Shown here: positions 9,141 through 17,410 of the stretch, piece by piece
How positions within the stretch are numbered: position 1 is the first letter of the stretch
Layout of the letters: the number at the start of each line of letters is the position of its first letter
Program-made: the position numbers and the translations under genes
Notes under the pieces: model-generated
What the model saw: only the letters and a program-made list of their open reading frames with translations
Databases searched by the model: none
What the model was told of the DNA's origin: nothing
Source of the DNA: ZLKRG08 sp046091905
Lineage (GTDB): Bacteria; Actinomycetota; Actinomycetes; Nanopelagicales; Nanopelagicaceae
Assembly (NCBI GenBank): GCA_046091905.1
Contig: JBJTCN010000076.1
Span: forward strand, 1-64,000
Direction of reading: 5' to 3'
DNA length: 64,000 nt

Positions 9141-10451
9141 ATGAGCGAAAAGCGTGAGCAAAACTCAGTACTCACATTGAGTTTTATAGCGTTTACTTTG
9201 ATGTTTGCAGTTTGGCTCGAATTTGGCATTCTTGCAATTCCAATTCAAAAAGAATTTGGTTTAAGTGATACACAGTTCTATTGGTTAACTGCGTTACCAG
9301 TATTGAACGGATCAATTTGGCGTTTATTTACTGGAATTTGGGCAGATAAATACGGCGGTCGCAAAGTAATGATGACTTTATTGTTGTTATCTGCAATCCC
9401 AACTGCACTGTTAACTCGTGTTCACGATGTAACAGCTCTTTTTATTTTAGCTTTTCTAATTGGTATTGCCGGAAATTCATTTAGCGCAGGTATTGCATGG
9501 AATAGCGCCTGGTTTCCTAGAGAGCATCAAGGATTTGCACTAGGTGTATTTGGCGCCGGAAATGTTGGAGCATCTGTAACAAAGTTAATTGGCCCAGCAA
9601 TAATTTCCGGAACCGCAGGAGCGGTATACCTTGGAGGTTTAGCTACCGGTGGGTGGCGCTTGGTACCGGCGATCTACACAGCGCTTTTAGTAATTATGGC
9701 GATTGCCATATTTCTATTTACTCCGCGCCAGGATCGGATGCCAGGTTCTTCGGTTCCACTTAAAGAACAACTAGAACCGCTAAAAGAGATTCGTGTTTGG
9801 CGATTCTCGCTTTATTACACCGTGGTATTTGGGGCATATGTATCGCTCTCATCCATGTTGCCCAAATATTATGAAGCGGTATTTGGTGTAGAACTATGGA
9901 AAGCAGCGTTATTAACCGCTCTATTTATATTTCCGGCTTCTCTACTTAGACCACTTGGTGGATCGCTATCTGACCACTTTGGAGCACGAAGAGTTATGTA
10001 TTGGACTTTCGGGGTAATGCTTTTAAGTAGCGGAATTTTGATGATGCCGCAAGGACACATAATTGTTGAGGTAACTAAAGAGAAATCACCAAGTGGTGTG
10101 GTTGAAGTTCTGCCGTGGCATGTAAATATCGTGATGTTTACTCTGCTAACAATTCTCCTTGGTTGCGCGATGGGAATTGGCAAAGCTGCAGTCTTTAAAC
10201 ATATACCTGAATATTTTCCGACCCACGTTGGATCAGTTGGCGGATTAGTTGGCATGTTAGGTGCACTTGGTGGCTTCTTCTTACTTCCTATCTTCGGTTA
10301 CACCCAGAGTTTCACCGGGATTAGATCTTCGCCATTTGCAGTCCTTTTCGTACTTACCCTCATCTGTTTAATCTGGATGCATTTGGTTGTGATGCATATT
10401 TTGCAGAAGAGTTCCCCAAACCTTTTACATATTTTTGAAAGAAAACATTAG
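9141..10451 (+). CDS. narK: NarK1-type MFS nitrate/nitrite transporter
   Basis: A 436-residue, 12-helix major facilitator of the nitrate/nitrite porter family. Visible features are AVWLEFGILAIPIQKEFGLS in helix 1, RLFTGIWADKYGGRKVM in the helix 2-3 loop and GNVGASVTKLIGP in the nitrate-signature region. It resembles type I NarK (nitrate-proton symport class), so it probably brings nitrate to cytoplasmic NarG. ATG at 9141 has GGAG 6 nt upstream and is preferred to the in-frame TTG at 9123. It diverges from narG and is followed closely by a second NarK. Confidence 0.9.
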   Translation: MSEKREQNSVLTLSFIAFTLMFAVWLEFGILAIPIQKEFGLSDTQFYWLTALPVLNGSIWRLFTGIWADKYGGRKVMMTLLLLSAIPTALLTRVHDVTALFILAFLIGIAGNSFSAGIAWNSAWFPREHQGFALGVFGAGNVGASVTKLIGPAIISGTAGAVYLGGLATGGWRLVPAIYTALLVIMAIAIFLFTPRQDRMPGSSVPLKEQLEPLKEIRVWRFSLYYTVVFGAYVSLSSMLPKYYEAVFGVELWKAALLTALFIFPASLLRPLGGSLSDHFGARRVMYWTFGVMLLSSGILMMPQGHIIVEVTKEKSPSGVVEVLPWHVNIVMFTLLTILLGCAMGIGKAAVFKHIPEYFPTHVGSVGGLVGMLGALGGFFLLPIFGYTQSFTGIRSSPFAVLFVLTLICLIWMHLVVMHILQKSSPNLLHIFERKH

Positions 10452-10460
10452 GAGCAGATA

Positions 10461-11849
10461 ATGAATCAAAAGAAAAGTAATCGTTGGCTAGATGGTTGGC
10501 ATCCAGAAGAAGGAAACTGGGATCCCAAACTTGCACATATGACGGGAATGATTACCACTTTCAATCTGGGCTTAGCTTTTGCTACCTGGTTTCTTGCCAG
10601 TGCGCTGGCTCCTAAATTACAAGGTTTAGGTTTTACTTTAAGTAAGAGCGAGCTCTATTGGATCACGGCAATGCCTGGATTAGCAGGTGGACTACTCCGT
10701 TTAGTGTGGATGTTCTTGCCGCCTATTTTTGGTACTCGTAAATTGGTAACTTTCACAACGCTCTTACTATTAATTCCATTAGTTGGCTGGGGTATGGCAG
10801 TCCAAGATCCAAATACCAGCTACAAACACTTCTTATTGCTGGCATTCTTATCTGGCATTGGTGGCGGGGCTTTCTCTGGATTTATGCCAAGTACTTCCTA
10901 CTTCTTCCCGAAGCGATTGCAGGGAACCACATTAGGTTTGCAAGCTGGTTTAGGTAATTTTGGCGTGAGCTTTGTACAGTTCTTAACCCCTTGGATTGTG
11001 GGCTTCTCACTCGTTGGAATTATGGGACCTGCTAGAAAATTTACCAACCCAGTAAATGGAGTGGTCTCTGATGCTTGGTATCAAAATGCAGCTTATGTAT
11101 ATGTTCCATTTGTAATTATTGGTGCAATTCTTGCTTGGACTGTTTTAAAGAGCGTTCCAGTTACTGCAAATTTCAAAAAGCAGATGGATATTTTTAAGAA
11201 TGTAGATACGCTTTGGATGACGCTTCTATATGTAATGACCTTCGGAATTTTCTCTGGCTTCTCTGCACAATTTGGTCTATTGATTAAAAATATTTTCGGC
11301 GCAGGAAATGGCAAGATTGTCGAAGTTGCCGATGGAGTAAATAATCTATTAGTTGCTGGTTACACAATTCCAGATGTTGCCAAATATGCATTCCTTGGAC
11401 CATTAGTTGGAGCAGGAGCTCGAATTGCATTTGCACCACTTACAGATAAATTCGGTGGCGCACCTTGGACCTTAATCTCATCTGTCGGTTTATTCTCTTC
11501 AATTCTATTTACCGCACAACATGTAAGCCCTGATGTATCTCTTGGCTCAACATATCTAACTAGTGAATTCCACTCATTTCTCTACGGAATGATTGCAATC
11601 TTCTTCTTTGCAGGTATCGGAAACGCTTCGACCTTTAAACAGATGCCAATGATCTTCGAACCGCGACAGGCAGGTGGAGTAATTGGCTGGGTCTCAGCTA
11701 TCGCTGCATTTGGTCCATTCCTATTTGGAATTGGCTTAGTGGCATTTTCTCCATACCAATTCCAAATAGGTCTCTCAGGGTATGTAGCCCTCTGCTTCTT
11801 AATAACCTGGTTTAGATATGCAAAACCAGGAGCTGCCAAAAAGTCCTAG
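10461..11849 (+). CDS. narK: NarK2-type MFS nitrate/nitrite antiporter
   Basis: A 462-residue nitrate/nitrite porter closer to E. coli NarK than the preceding gene: LYWITAMPGLAGGLLRLVW, GGGAFSGFMPSTSYFFPKR and LQAGLGNFGVSFVQ. Type II NarK proteins exchange nitrate for nitrite, so it is the likely exporter of the nitrite formed by NarG. The stop codon of narK1 (TAG) is part of this gene's TAGGAG ribosome-binding site. Tandem NarK1 and NarK2 proteins, fused in Paracoccus, are known to cooperate. A hairpin follows at 11878-11910. Confidence 0.92.
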   Translation: MNQKKSNRWLDGWHPEEGNWDPKLAHMTGMITTFNLGLAFATWFLASALAPKLQGLGFTLSKSELYWITAMPGLAGGLLRLVWMFLPPIFGTRKLVTFTTLLLLIPLVGWGMAVQDPNTSYKHFLLLAFLSGIGGGAFSGFMPSTSYFFPKRLQGTTLGLQAGLGNFGVSFVQFLTPWIVGFSLVGIMGPARKFTNPVNGVVSDAWYQNAAYVYVPFVIIGAILAWTVLKSVPVTANFKKQMDIFKNVDTLWMTLLYVMTFGIFSGFSAQFGLLIKNIFGAGNGKIVEVADGVNNLLVAGYTIPDVAKYAFLGPLVGAGARIAFAPLTDKFGGAPWTLISSVGLFSSILFTAQHVSPDVSLGSTYLTSEFHSFLYGMIAIFFFAGIGNASTFKQMPMIFEPRQAGGVIGWVSAIAAFGPFLFGIGLVAFSPYQFQIGLSGYVALCFLITWFRYAKPGAAKKS

Positions 11850-11877
11850 AAGTCCTAAAAGTCTTAGAGGCGCAAAT

Positions 11878-11910
11878 AGTTGGCGATTAGGCGATTTCTA
11901 ATCGCCAACT
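11878..11910 (+). terminator. 13-bp hairpin ending the narK1-narK2 unit
   Basis: AGTTGGCGATTAG and CTAATCGCCAACT form a perfect 13-bp stem around a 7-nt loop, 29 nt after the narK2 stop. The downstream tract is TTAAAATT, not a clean T run, so termination may be imperfect. The hairpin abuts the -10 hexamer of the next gene and could also act as an operator there. Confidence 0.55.
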
Positions 11911-11916
11911 TAAAAT
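11911..11916 (+). promoter_or_regulatory. -10 hexamer of leaderless Fur-family gene
   Basis: TAAAAT lies exactly 6 nt before the ATG at 11923. No Shine-Dalgarno sequence can fit between the hexamer and the start, so a leaderless transcript beginning at the ATG is predicted. Confidence 0.6.
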
Positions 11917-11922
11917 TATGCT

Positions 11923-12330
11923 ATGGCTGGAAAACACGAACTACATCAAAAGGGCTTACGCCTTACCCCGCAACGTGAATTGGTACTTGCAGCAGTTCGC
12001 GAACTTGGCCACTCCGCACCAGAAGCAATTGCTGAACATGTGCGCAAAACACATCCCGGCATCAATCTTTCAACGGTTTATCGCAACTTAGAAACTCTGG
12101 AAAATGTGGGGTTAGTACAACACACACATTTAGGACACGGTAGCGCGACTTATCATGCATCAGAAGAGTTAAATCACCTGCACTTAGTCTGCGAAAATTG
12201 CGGAGAAATTGGTAATGCACCGCTAGAAGTTGCAGCGCAATTTGTGCAAGCGCTCTCAGATGATTACGGTTTTAGAACCGATGTTTCACACTTCGCAATT
12301 AGCGGGCTGTGCAGTAATTGCTATAAGTAA
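11923..12330 (+). CDS. Fur-family metalloregulator, Nur-like
   Basis: A 135-residue Fur-family repressor. The N-terminal winged helix contains GLRLTPQRELVL and GINLSTVYRNLETLE; the dimerisation/metal domain contains HLHLVCENCG and a C-terminal CSNC that should hold structural zinc. Similarity runs along its length to streptomycete Nur (HLGHGSATYH, FGFRTD-like YGFRTDVSHFAI), the nickel-responsive member, more than to FurA or Zur. A nickel superoxide dismutase occurs 50 kb away in the same window, which fits nickel sensing. The metal specificity is inferred from recall of Nur, not tested. Confidence 0.82.
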   Translation: MAGKHELHQKGLRLTPQRELVLAAVRELGHSAPEAIAEHVRKTHPGINLSTVYRNLETLENVGLVQHTHLGHGSATYHASEELNHLHLVCENCGEIGNAPLEVAAQFVQALSDDYGFRTDVSHFAISGLCSNCYK

Positions 12331-12352
12331 TCACAGATAACTGCAATCAATA

Positions 12353-13258
12353 ATGACCGTGGAACCAATCGCACATAACGGAAGACTGTTGGTTGGGACG
12401 GGTCCAGACCGCGGCGCTACCTTACATTTTGGCGATCCAGTAAAAGAACAGCGGGCACTTGCCGAAGGCAAAGCTTGGGCAGATTTATCACATTTAGAAA
12501 TAATCGCAGTTAAAGGCGTGGATCGCTTACGTTGGTTACATGATTTAACTACGCAGCATTTAGAAACTTTTACTGGTGGCTGGAGCGATGGATTAATTCT
12601 GGATCACTTAGGCCATATCGAACATCAATTCCTAATATTCGATTCCTTAGATTCGAGCGAAACTGCCTGGTTAATTGTGGATGTAGATCGCGCAGCGCCA
12701 CTGATTGAATACTTAAATAAGATGCGTTTTACGATGCGCGTAGAGGTGCGCGATGCATCTAATGAGAAATCTTTGATTCGCATTCCAGGATTAACTGATG
12801 ATTTAGGTGGGCCATACCAATTAGTAAATCGCGGCGAACTGCCAGATTTTTCGGGCGCTACTCAAGTTGGAATTTGGGCGCTAGAAGCAGAGCGCGTAGA
12901 AAAAATGCGTCCGCGTTTGGGGTTAGAAACGGATCACAAATCAATTCCAAATGAGATTGGTGTATTAAATAAATCAGTGCATATGAATAAAGGTTGCTAT
13001 CGCGGACAGGAAACGGTCGCCAAGGTGCATAACTTGGGGCAACCACCGCGAAAGCTAGTGCTGCTGCATTTAGATGGCTCTGAAGTGGATTTGCCTGCAG
13101 TAGGCGCGGATGTTGAAAGAGATGGCATCAAAGTAGGTTTTATCGGCACCGTTGCCCGCCATTATGAATTGGGCAATATCGCTTTGGCGGTCGTAAAGCG
13201 CAACGTTAAGGCCGATAGCGCACTTTTAGTGAACGGAATTGCTGCAAAAATTAACTAA
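12353..13258 (+). CDS. ygfZ: Folate-binding YgfZ/GcvT-like protein
   Basis: A 301-residue YgfZ-family protein with the diagnostic loop KGCYRGQETVAK at about residue 215, including the conserved Cys. The family binds tetrahydrofolate and supports maintenance or assembly of some Fe-S enzymes. YgfZ next to a Fur regulator and a nitrobindin-like gene is a familiar actinobacterial order. It probably follows from the upstream transcript; the gap is 22 nt. Confidence 0.88.
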   Translation: MTVEPIAHNGRLLVGTGPDRGATLHFGDPVKEQRALAEGKAWADLSHLEIIAVKGVDRLRWLHDLTTQHLETFTGGWSDGLILDHLGHIEHQFLIFDSLDSSETAWLIVDVDRAAPLIEYLNKMRFTMRVEVRDASNEKSLIRIPGLTDDLGGPYQLVNRGELPDFSGATQVGIWALEAERVEKMRPRLGLETDHKSIPNEIGVLNKSVHMNKGCYRGQETVAKVHNLGQPPRKLVLLHLDGSEVDLPAVGADVERDGIKVGFIGTVARHYELGNIALAVVKRNVKADSALLVNGIAAKIN

Positions 13259-13267
13259 ACTGCGCGA

Positions 13268-13384
13268 GTGGAATATTTAACTTCGATCTTACTTGGCTTA
13301 GTCGCAATTGTTGTGGGCATAGCTTTGATAGTTTACGGAGTTATCTCAAAACCGAAACAGCGACCATTACGGAGAATCAAATAA
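13268..13384 (+). CDS. 38-residue single-helix membrane peptide
   Basis: A short frame starting at GTG 13268 and ending with TAA at 13382-13384, directly abutting the next ATG. It encodes about 20 hydrophobic residues (ILLGLVAIVVGIALIVYGVI) followed by a basic tail SKPKQRPLRRIK, a classic N-out/C-in single-span layout. The exact stop-start junction with the nitrobindin-like gene suggests translational coupling. No Shine-Dalgarno is visible. I do not recognise a family. Confidence 0.5.
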   Translation: MEYLTSILLGLVAIVVGIALIVYGVISKPKQRPLRRIK

Positions 13385-13885
13385 ATGGCCTTTAGCATCC
13401 CAGAGAATCTTCCTGAAGATTTATTTCCACTTGCTTGGTTAATTGGTACTTGGTCGGGCAAAGGCCAAGGTGAATATGAAGGCGTTGCGCCATTTCAATT
13501 TGCGCAAGAAGTTACCTTTAATCACGATGGTCGTAATTTCTTAACTTATTACTCTCGCTCTTGGATTATTGATGACAATAATGAAATCATCAAACAAGCT
13601 GCTTCCGAAACCGGTTTCTGGAATATCCGCGACGGAAAAATTCTGGATGTGATGTTGTCACATTCAAATGGACATGCAGAATCTTGGGTCGGTTTAGTAG
13701 ATGGCCCACGCATTCAATTGGCATTTGATGGTGTAATTAATGGCGTGAAAGCCAAAGAAGTATCCGGTGGCCATCGCCTATATGGATTAGTCGAAGGCGA
13801 ACTCTTTTTTGCATATGACATGCAGACTCCAACTAAAGAGCTGCAACCACATATTTGGTCGACCATGGCGCGCATGCCGTCATAA
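13385..13885 (+). CDS. Nitrobindin-like FABP-family (DUF1794) protein
   Basis: A 166-residue beta-barrel protein with the nitrobindin signature GTWSGKGQGEYEG near the N-terminus and a C-terminal HIWSTMAR where the proximal haem His is expected. Bacterial and mycobacterial homologues (Rv0813c type) bind ferric haem and NO or isomerise peroxynitrite; others may bind fatty acids. With NarGHI upstream making nitrite, an NO-related role is plausible but inferred. It lies between a small membrane peptide and asparaginase. Confidence 0.82.
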   Translation: MAFSIPENLPEDLFPLAWLIGTWSGKGQGEYEGVAPFQFAQEVTFNHDGRNFLTYYSRSWIIDDNNEIIKQAASETGFWNIRDGKILDVMLSHSNGHAESWVGLVDGPRIQLAFDGVINGVKAKEVSGGHRLYGLVEGELFFAYDMQTPTKELQPHIWSTMARMPS

Positions 13886-13899
13886 CTTGAAAAGAAATT

Positions 13900-14820
13900 A
13901 TGCACGAATCTGTATTAGCCGAATATGTCCGCGATGGAGTTATTGAATCAAAACATTTTGGCCATCTAATCGCGCTGGATTCATCTGGCGCGCCAGCATT
14001 AATTAAAGGAGATCCAAATGAACTTATTTACCCTCGTTCGGCGATTAAGTCGATTCAAACTAGTGCGATGGTTCGGGCGGGTTTGGATCAAGAGGTACGG
14101 CATCTTGCTATTATCTGCGCTAGTCACTCTGGTTCGCGGACGCATACAGAAGTGGCTCTTGAAATCCTCAAGACCGCTGGATTAGATGAAACTGCACTTC
14201 AATGCGTAAAAGATCGCCCAATTGGCGTGCAGGAACGTAAAGATTGGGGCGATCAAGAACCTACTCGCCTGGCCATGAATTGCAGCGGAAAACATGCCGG
14301 AATGCTGGCTACCTGCGTGGTAAATAATTGGCTGATTGAAAGTTATTTAGATCCAACTCATCCACTGCAAGTTGCAATTCGCGAAGAGTTGGAAACTTTA
14401 TCGGGCGAAAAAGTTGCCAAAATTTCAGTTGATGGCTGCGGTGCGCCGCTATTTTTACTTTCTTTACGTGGTTTAGCAAATGCCTTTCACAAATTAGCTA
14501 CATCAAATGATCCGATTCATAAGAAAGTTATCGCCGCTTGTTTAGCTTTTCCAGAATTGGTTGCTGGCATTGGTCGCGGAGATACTGAATTGATGAAACA
14601 AGTACCTGGGCTATTTATGAAAAATGGTGCAGAAGGAGTGCAGAGTGCTTTCTATAAAGATGGCAGCACTGTGTTTTTCAAAGTTTCAGATGGCGCAGAA
14701 CGCGCACATCAAGTTATTTTGCAAGATGCTTTTGGCAAAATGGGAATCCACTTTGATGTTAAGCACCCAGAAGTTTTAGGTGGCGGCAAAGTTATTGGCG
14801 AAATTAGGGCGGTTAAATGA
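13900..14820 (+). CDS. L-asparaginase II family protein
   Basis: A 306-residue protein of the asparaginase II (PF06089) family, hydrolysing asparagine to aspartate and ammonia. Signatures include YPRSAIKSIQ, CASHSG, NCSGKHAGML and DGCGAP, where the conserved polar residues of the active site lie. It has no signal peptide, so it is cytoplasmic. Its stop overlaps the next ATG (ATGA at 14817). Confidence 0.86.
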   Translation: MHESVLAEYVRDGVIESKHFGHLIALDSSGAPALIKGDPNELIYPRSAIKSIQTSAMVRAGLDQEVRHLAIICASHSGSRTHTEVALEILKTAGLDETALQCVKDRPIGVQERKDWGDQEPTRLAMNCSGKHAGMLATCVVNNWLIESYLDPTHPLQVAIREELETLSGEKVAKISVDGCGAPLFLLSLRGLANAFHKLATSNDPIHKKVIAACLAFPELVAGIGRGDTELMKQVPGLFMKNGAEGVQSAFYKDGSTVFFKVSDGAERAHQVILQDAFGKMGIHFDVKHPEVLGGGKVIGEIRAVK

Positions 14821-17408
14821 AAAAGTTAATTGCGTTTATTGCCGCATTAATGGTGCTGCCGATTTCGCCAGTGCAAGCGGTCGAAACCAGAACTATTGAT
14901 ATTGTTGCAATCACTTGGCCAGGCGCGCCAGCGCCGGCAGTGAGCGTTAATGACGTTAAAAGCGCAATTGATAATGAAGTCACTACTAGGTGGAATTTTC
15001 TAGCGCAGAACTGGCCGGGTGGAATTAATTTCTCTGTGGGCACGGTGCAGAGCACGCCAATTCAAATGACGATTCCGCTGGTCTGCGAAGGCGGCGAATC
15101 TTCAATTTATATGCGCGATGCGCGCCGCGCTTTTTACACCAAATACCCAATGGCGGATTACGCATCGCATTACTTGATTTTGCTCAGCCCAGCGCCAAGA
15201 CCAAACTGTATTTGGGAAGGTAAATCGCTAATTGGCGATGCCGCTACTCCTGGTGGCTTGATGGTGATCAAAAATAATGCTTCTGCTTTTGTGATTACTC
15301 ATGAATTAGGCCATTCGCTAGGACTTGGCCATACCAATTTAATTCGCTGCCCAGGAAATGGACCAGATGGCGCTTGGGCAAATTGCAATGCCATTGAATA
15401 TGGCGGCGCAGTTGATGTAATGAGCAACGTTGATGTTAAAGGGCCGTTAAGTACTTACCATCAATGGCGCATGGGAATTATTAAAGATAGCGATGTCACC
15501 CAAGTTTGGAAAACACAGACCATTGATTTGAAATACACCAATGCGTCGTCGGGCACTCGCGCCATCTTTGTGCGCGATGGTAAACAGACTTATTGGATTG
15601 AATATCGAAAAGCTGCAGATGGTTACACACCAGGTCTTGCAATTTATCGTACTGATCCACCACCAGCATCATCAGTAGTTTCGCCAAATTCATCTGATGC
15701 CGTAGAAGCACCAAACGATGCCGTAACTAGCGATGTTTGGTTGATGAATTTAGATTCTTTTAGTTATACCAGTTCTGCAACTACAACTGGTTCTCCAACT
15801 TTGCCGATCGGACAAACATTTCTTGATGCCAGCGGCAATGTCTCAGTTGCGGCAGCGCTAAAAGATAGCGATACCGTATCGGTAACCATTACGCGCAATG
15901 CAGATACGGTGGCACCGCCAACGCCGGTATTAACTAATCCAAATACCTGGGTCTCACCAGAATCTGAATTAATTACCGCCGGTTATGAAGATGCGGAATC
16001 CATTATCGACAAGTTTCAAATTTCGGTTGATGAAAAAGTTTCGGATGTAACGGGAAGTGCATCTAGTAGCTGGTTTGCCACCTATTTATCGCCGCTAAAC
16101 CCGATAAAAAGCTTGCATGTAAAAGATCTGCCAGAGGGCACATATGCGCTAAAAGCACGCGGGGTTGATATTTATGGCAACGCTAGCGCCTGGTCAAAGT
16201 CGGTAAATGTAATTATCGATCGCGGTGCACCAGTGGTAACTAGTGATTTTAAAGTCACCACCATAAATACCAAAGGCACCAAATTAACTTGGAGCGGCGC
16301 CACCGATGCCGGTAGCGGAATTTGCAGCGTGCAAGTTTTAAATAGCGATGGCCTTGTCGTAGCACGTATCGATCGCACCACCAATGTGAAGAGTGCGCCA
16401 GAGTTAAATTTCACCGGTGACACAGTTGGTCGCGCACAAGTATTTGATTGCCGCGGAAATGGCGTGGTTGGCGACTTAACTTTAGGTTTTACTTACATTC
16501 CAGCATTTAACGCTAAGACCACCGGCAAGGTAACTATTAATAAAACAGATTCTGCATGTATTGGTAGTTGCAGCTTCTCATTTAGCGTCGCTGGTGACTT
16601 AGAGGTAAAAGTTGCGAAAGGTAGCGGCACCGCATATATCAATGGCGTACCAAGTGGCACCTTTAAAGCAGGCGGGGAAACTCTAAAACTTGCCATCGGT
16701 AAAACCAAAAAAGTAGTGCGCTTACAAGGTAAAGATTTGATAATTCAAGGTTTGGCAAAGGTCAGTGTGCAATGGAAAGAGAGCGGCAAGCTACAACGAA
16801 AAGTAGCGGTCGTGGATCCATCTCTTGAAGATAAAGATCAATTAGCGATTTCTAAATATGGTTTTCAGATCTCTGATTTCGATCAGGATTATCAATTGCT
16901 ACCAATTGCGCGCGGCACCACGCTATTGGATGCCACGTTAGATGTTTGTAGCGGCGATTTCCCATCTGAAAAATCCCGCGTATTACGCCGACAAGTAGCG
17001 GCCTTTAAAGAGGGCAGTCCATACTCATTTTTAAGTACCGAAACTGTTAAATACAAAGATAGCGCTAGCGCTGAGAGTGCGTTAACTGATTTAGATACCG
17101 TGGTAGCAAAGTGCAAAATTGCAGGTGGCGTAAAAGGTGCAGATGGTGCCATCACCAAATATGCATTTAGCGATACTCCGAAATTTACCTATGCTGATGG
17201 CGTTAAAGGTCGCGTGCTACTTACGCTAATTGGTGAAGGTGCAAATGCGCGTTGGTTGCTTGGTTTCTTCCAAATTAAGGGTGAACTAGCCGTGAACACA
17301 TATTTAGTTCGTGCCGAAAAATTCACCGATGCAGATATCAAGCGTTGGTCGCAGGTAGCATCAGAAATCTCAACTAGGTTAAGTGGGTATACGCCAGTAA
17401 ACTTATAG
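14817..17408 (+). CDS. Secreted metzincin-like zinc metalloprotease, multidomain
   Basis: An 863-residue protein with a clear signal peptide (MKKLIAFIAALMVLP, cleavage near VQA). The zinc site HELGHSLGLGH at about residue 162 and a downstream VDVMSN, a plausible Met-turn, place the N-terminal ~300 residues in the metzincin group (HExxHxxGxxH). Beta-rich, Ig-like repeats follow, and a C-terminal segment with paired cysteines (DVCSGDF ... VAKCKIAGG) recalls PknH-type extracellular domains. No C-terminal anchor is visible. Substrate unknown; it may process surface proteins or environmental polymer. It starts in an ATGA overlap with asparaginase. Confidence 0.75.
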   Translation: MKKLIAFIAALMVLPISPVQAVETRTIDIVAITWPGAPAPAVSVNDVKSAIDNEVTTRWNFLAQNWPGGINFSVGTVQSTPIQMTIPLVCEGGESSIYMRDARRAFYTKYPMADYASHYLILLSPAPRPNCIWEGKSLIGDAATPGGLMVIKNNASAFVITHELGHSLGLGHTNLIRCPGNGPDGAWANCNAIEYGGAVDVMSNVDVKGPLSTYHQWRMGIIKDSDVTQVWKTQTIDLKYTNASSGTRAIFVRDGKQTYWIEYRKAADGYTPGLAIYRTDPPPASSVVSPNSSDAVEAPNDAVTSDVWLMNLDSFSYTSSATTTGSPTLPIGQTFLDASGNVSVAAALKDSDTVSVTITRNADTVAPPTPVLTNPNTWVSPESELITAGYEDAESIIDKFQISVDEKVSDVTGSASSSWFATYLSPLNPIKSLHVKDLPEGTYALKARGVDIYGNASAWSKSVNVIIDRGAPVVTSDFKVTTINTKGTKLTWSGATDAGSGICSVQVLNSDGLVVARIDRTTNVKSAPELNFTGDTVGRAQVFDCRGNGVVGDLTLGFTYIPAFNAKTTGKVTINKTDSACIGSCSFSFSVAGDLEVKVAKGSGTAYINGVPSGTFKAGGETLKLAIGKTKKVVRLQGKDLIIQGLAKVSVQWKESGKLQRKVAVVDPSLEDKDQLAISKYGFQISDFDQDYQLLPIARGTTLLDATLDVCSGDFPSEKSRVLRRQVAAFKEGSPYSFLSTETVKYKDSASAESALTDLDTVVAKCKIAGGVKGADGAITKYAFSDTPKFTYADGVKGRVLLTLIGEGANARWLLGFFQIKGELAVNTYLVRAEKFTDADIKRWSQVASEISTRLSGYTPVNL

Positions 17409-17410
17409 CC

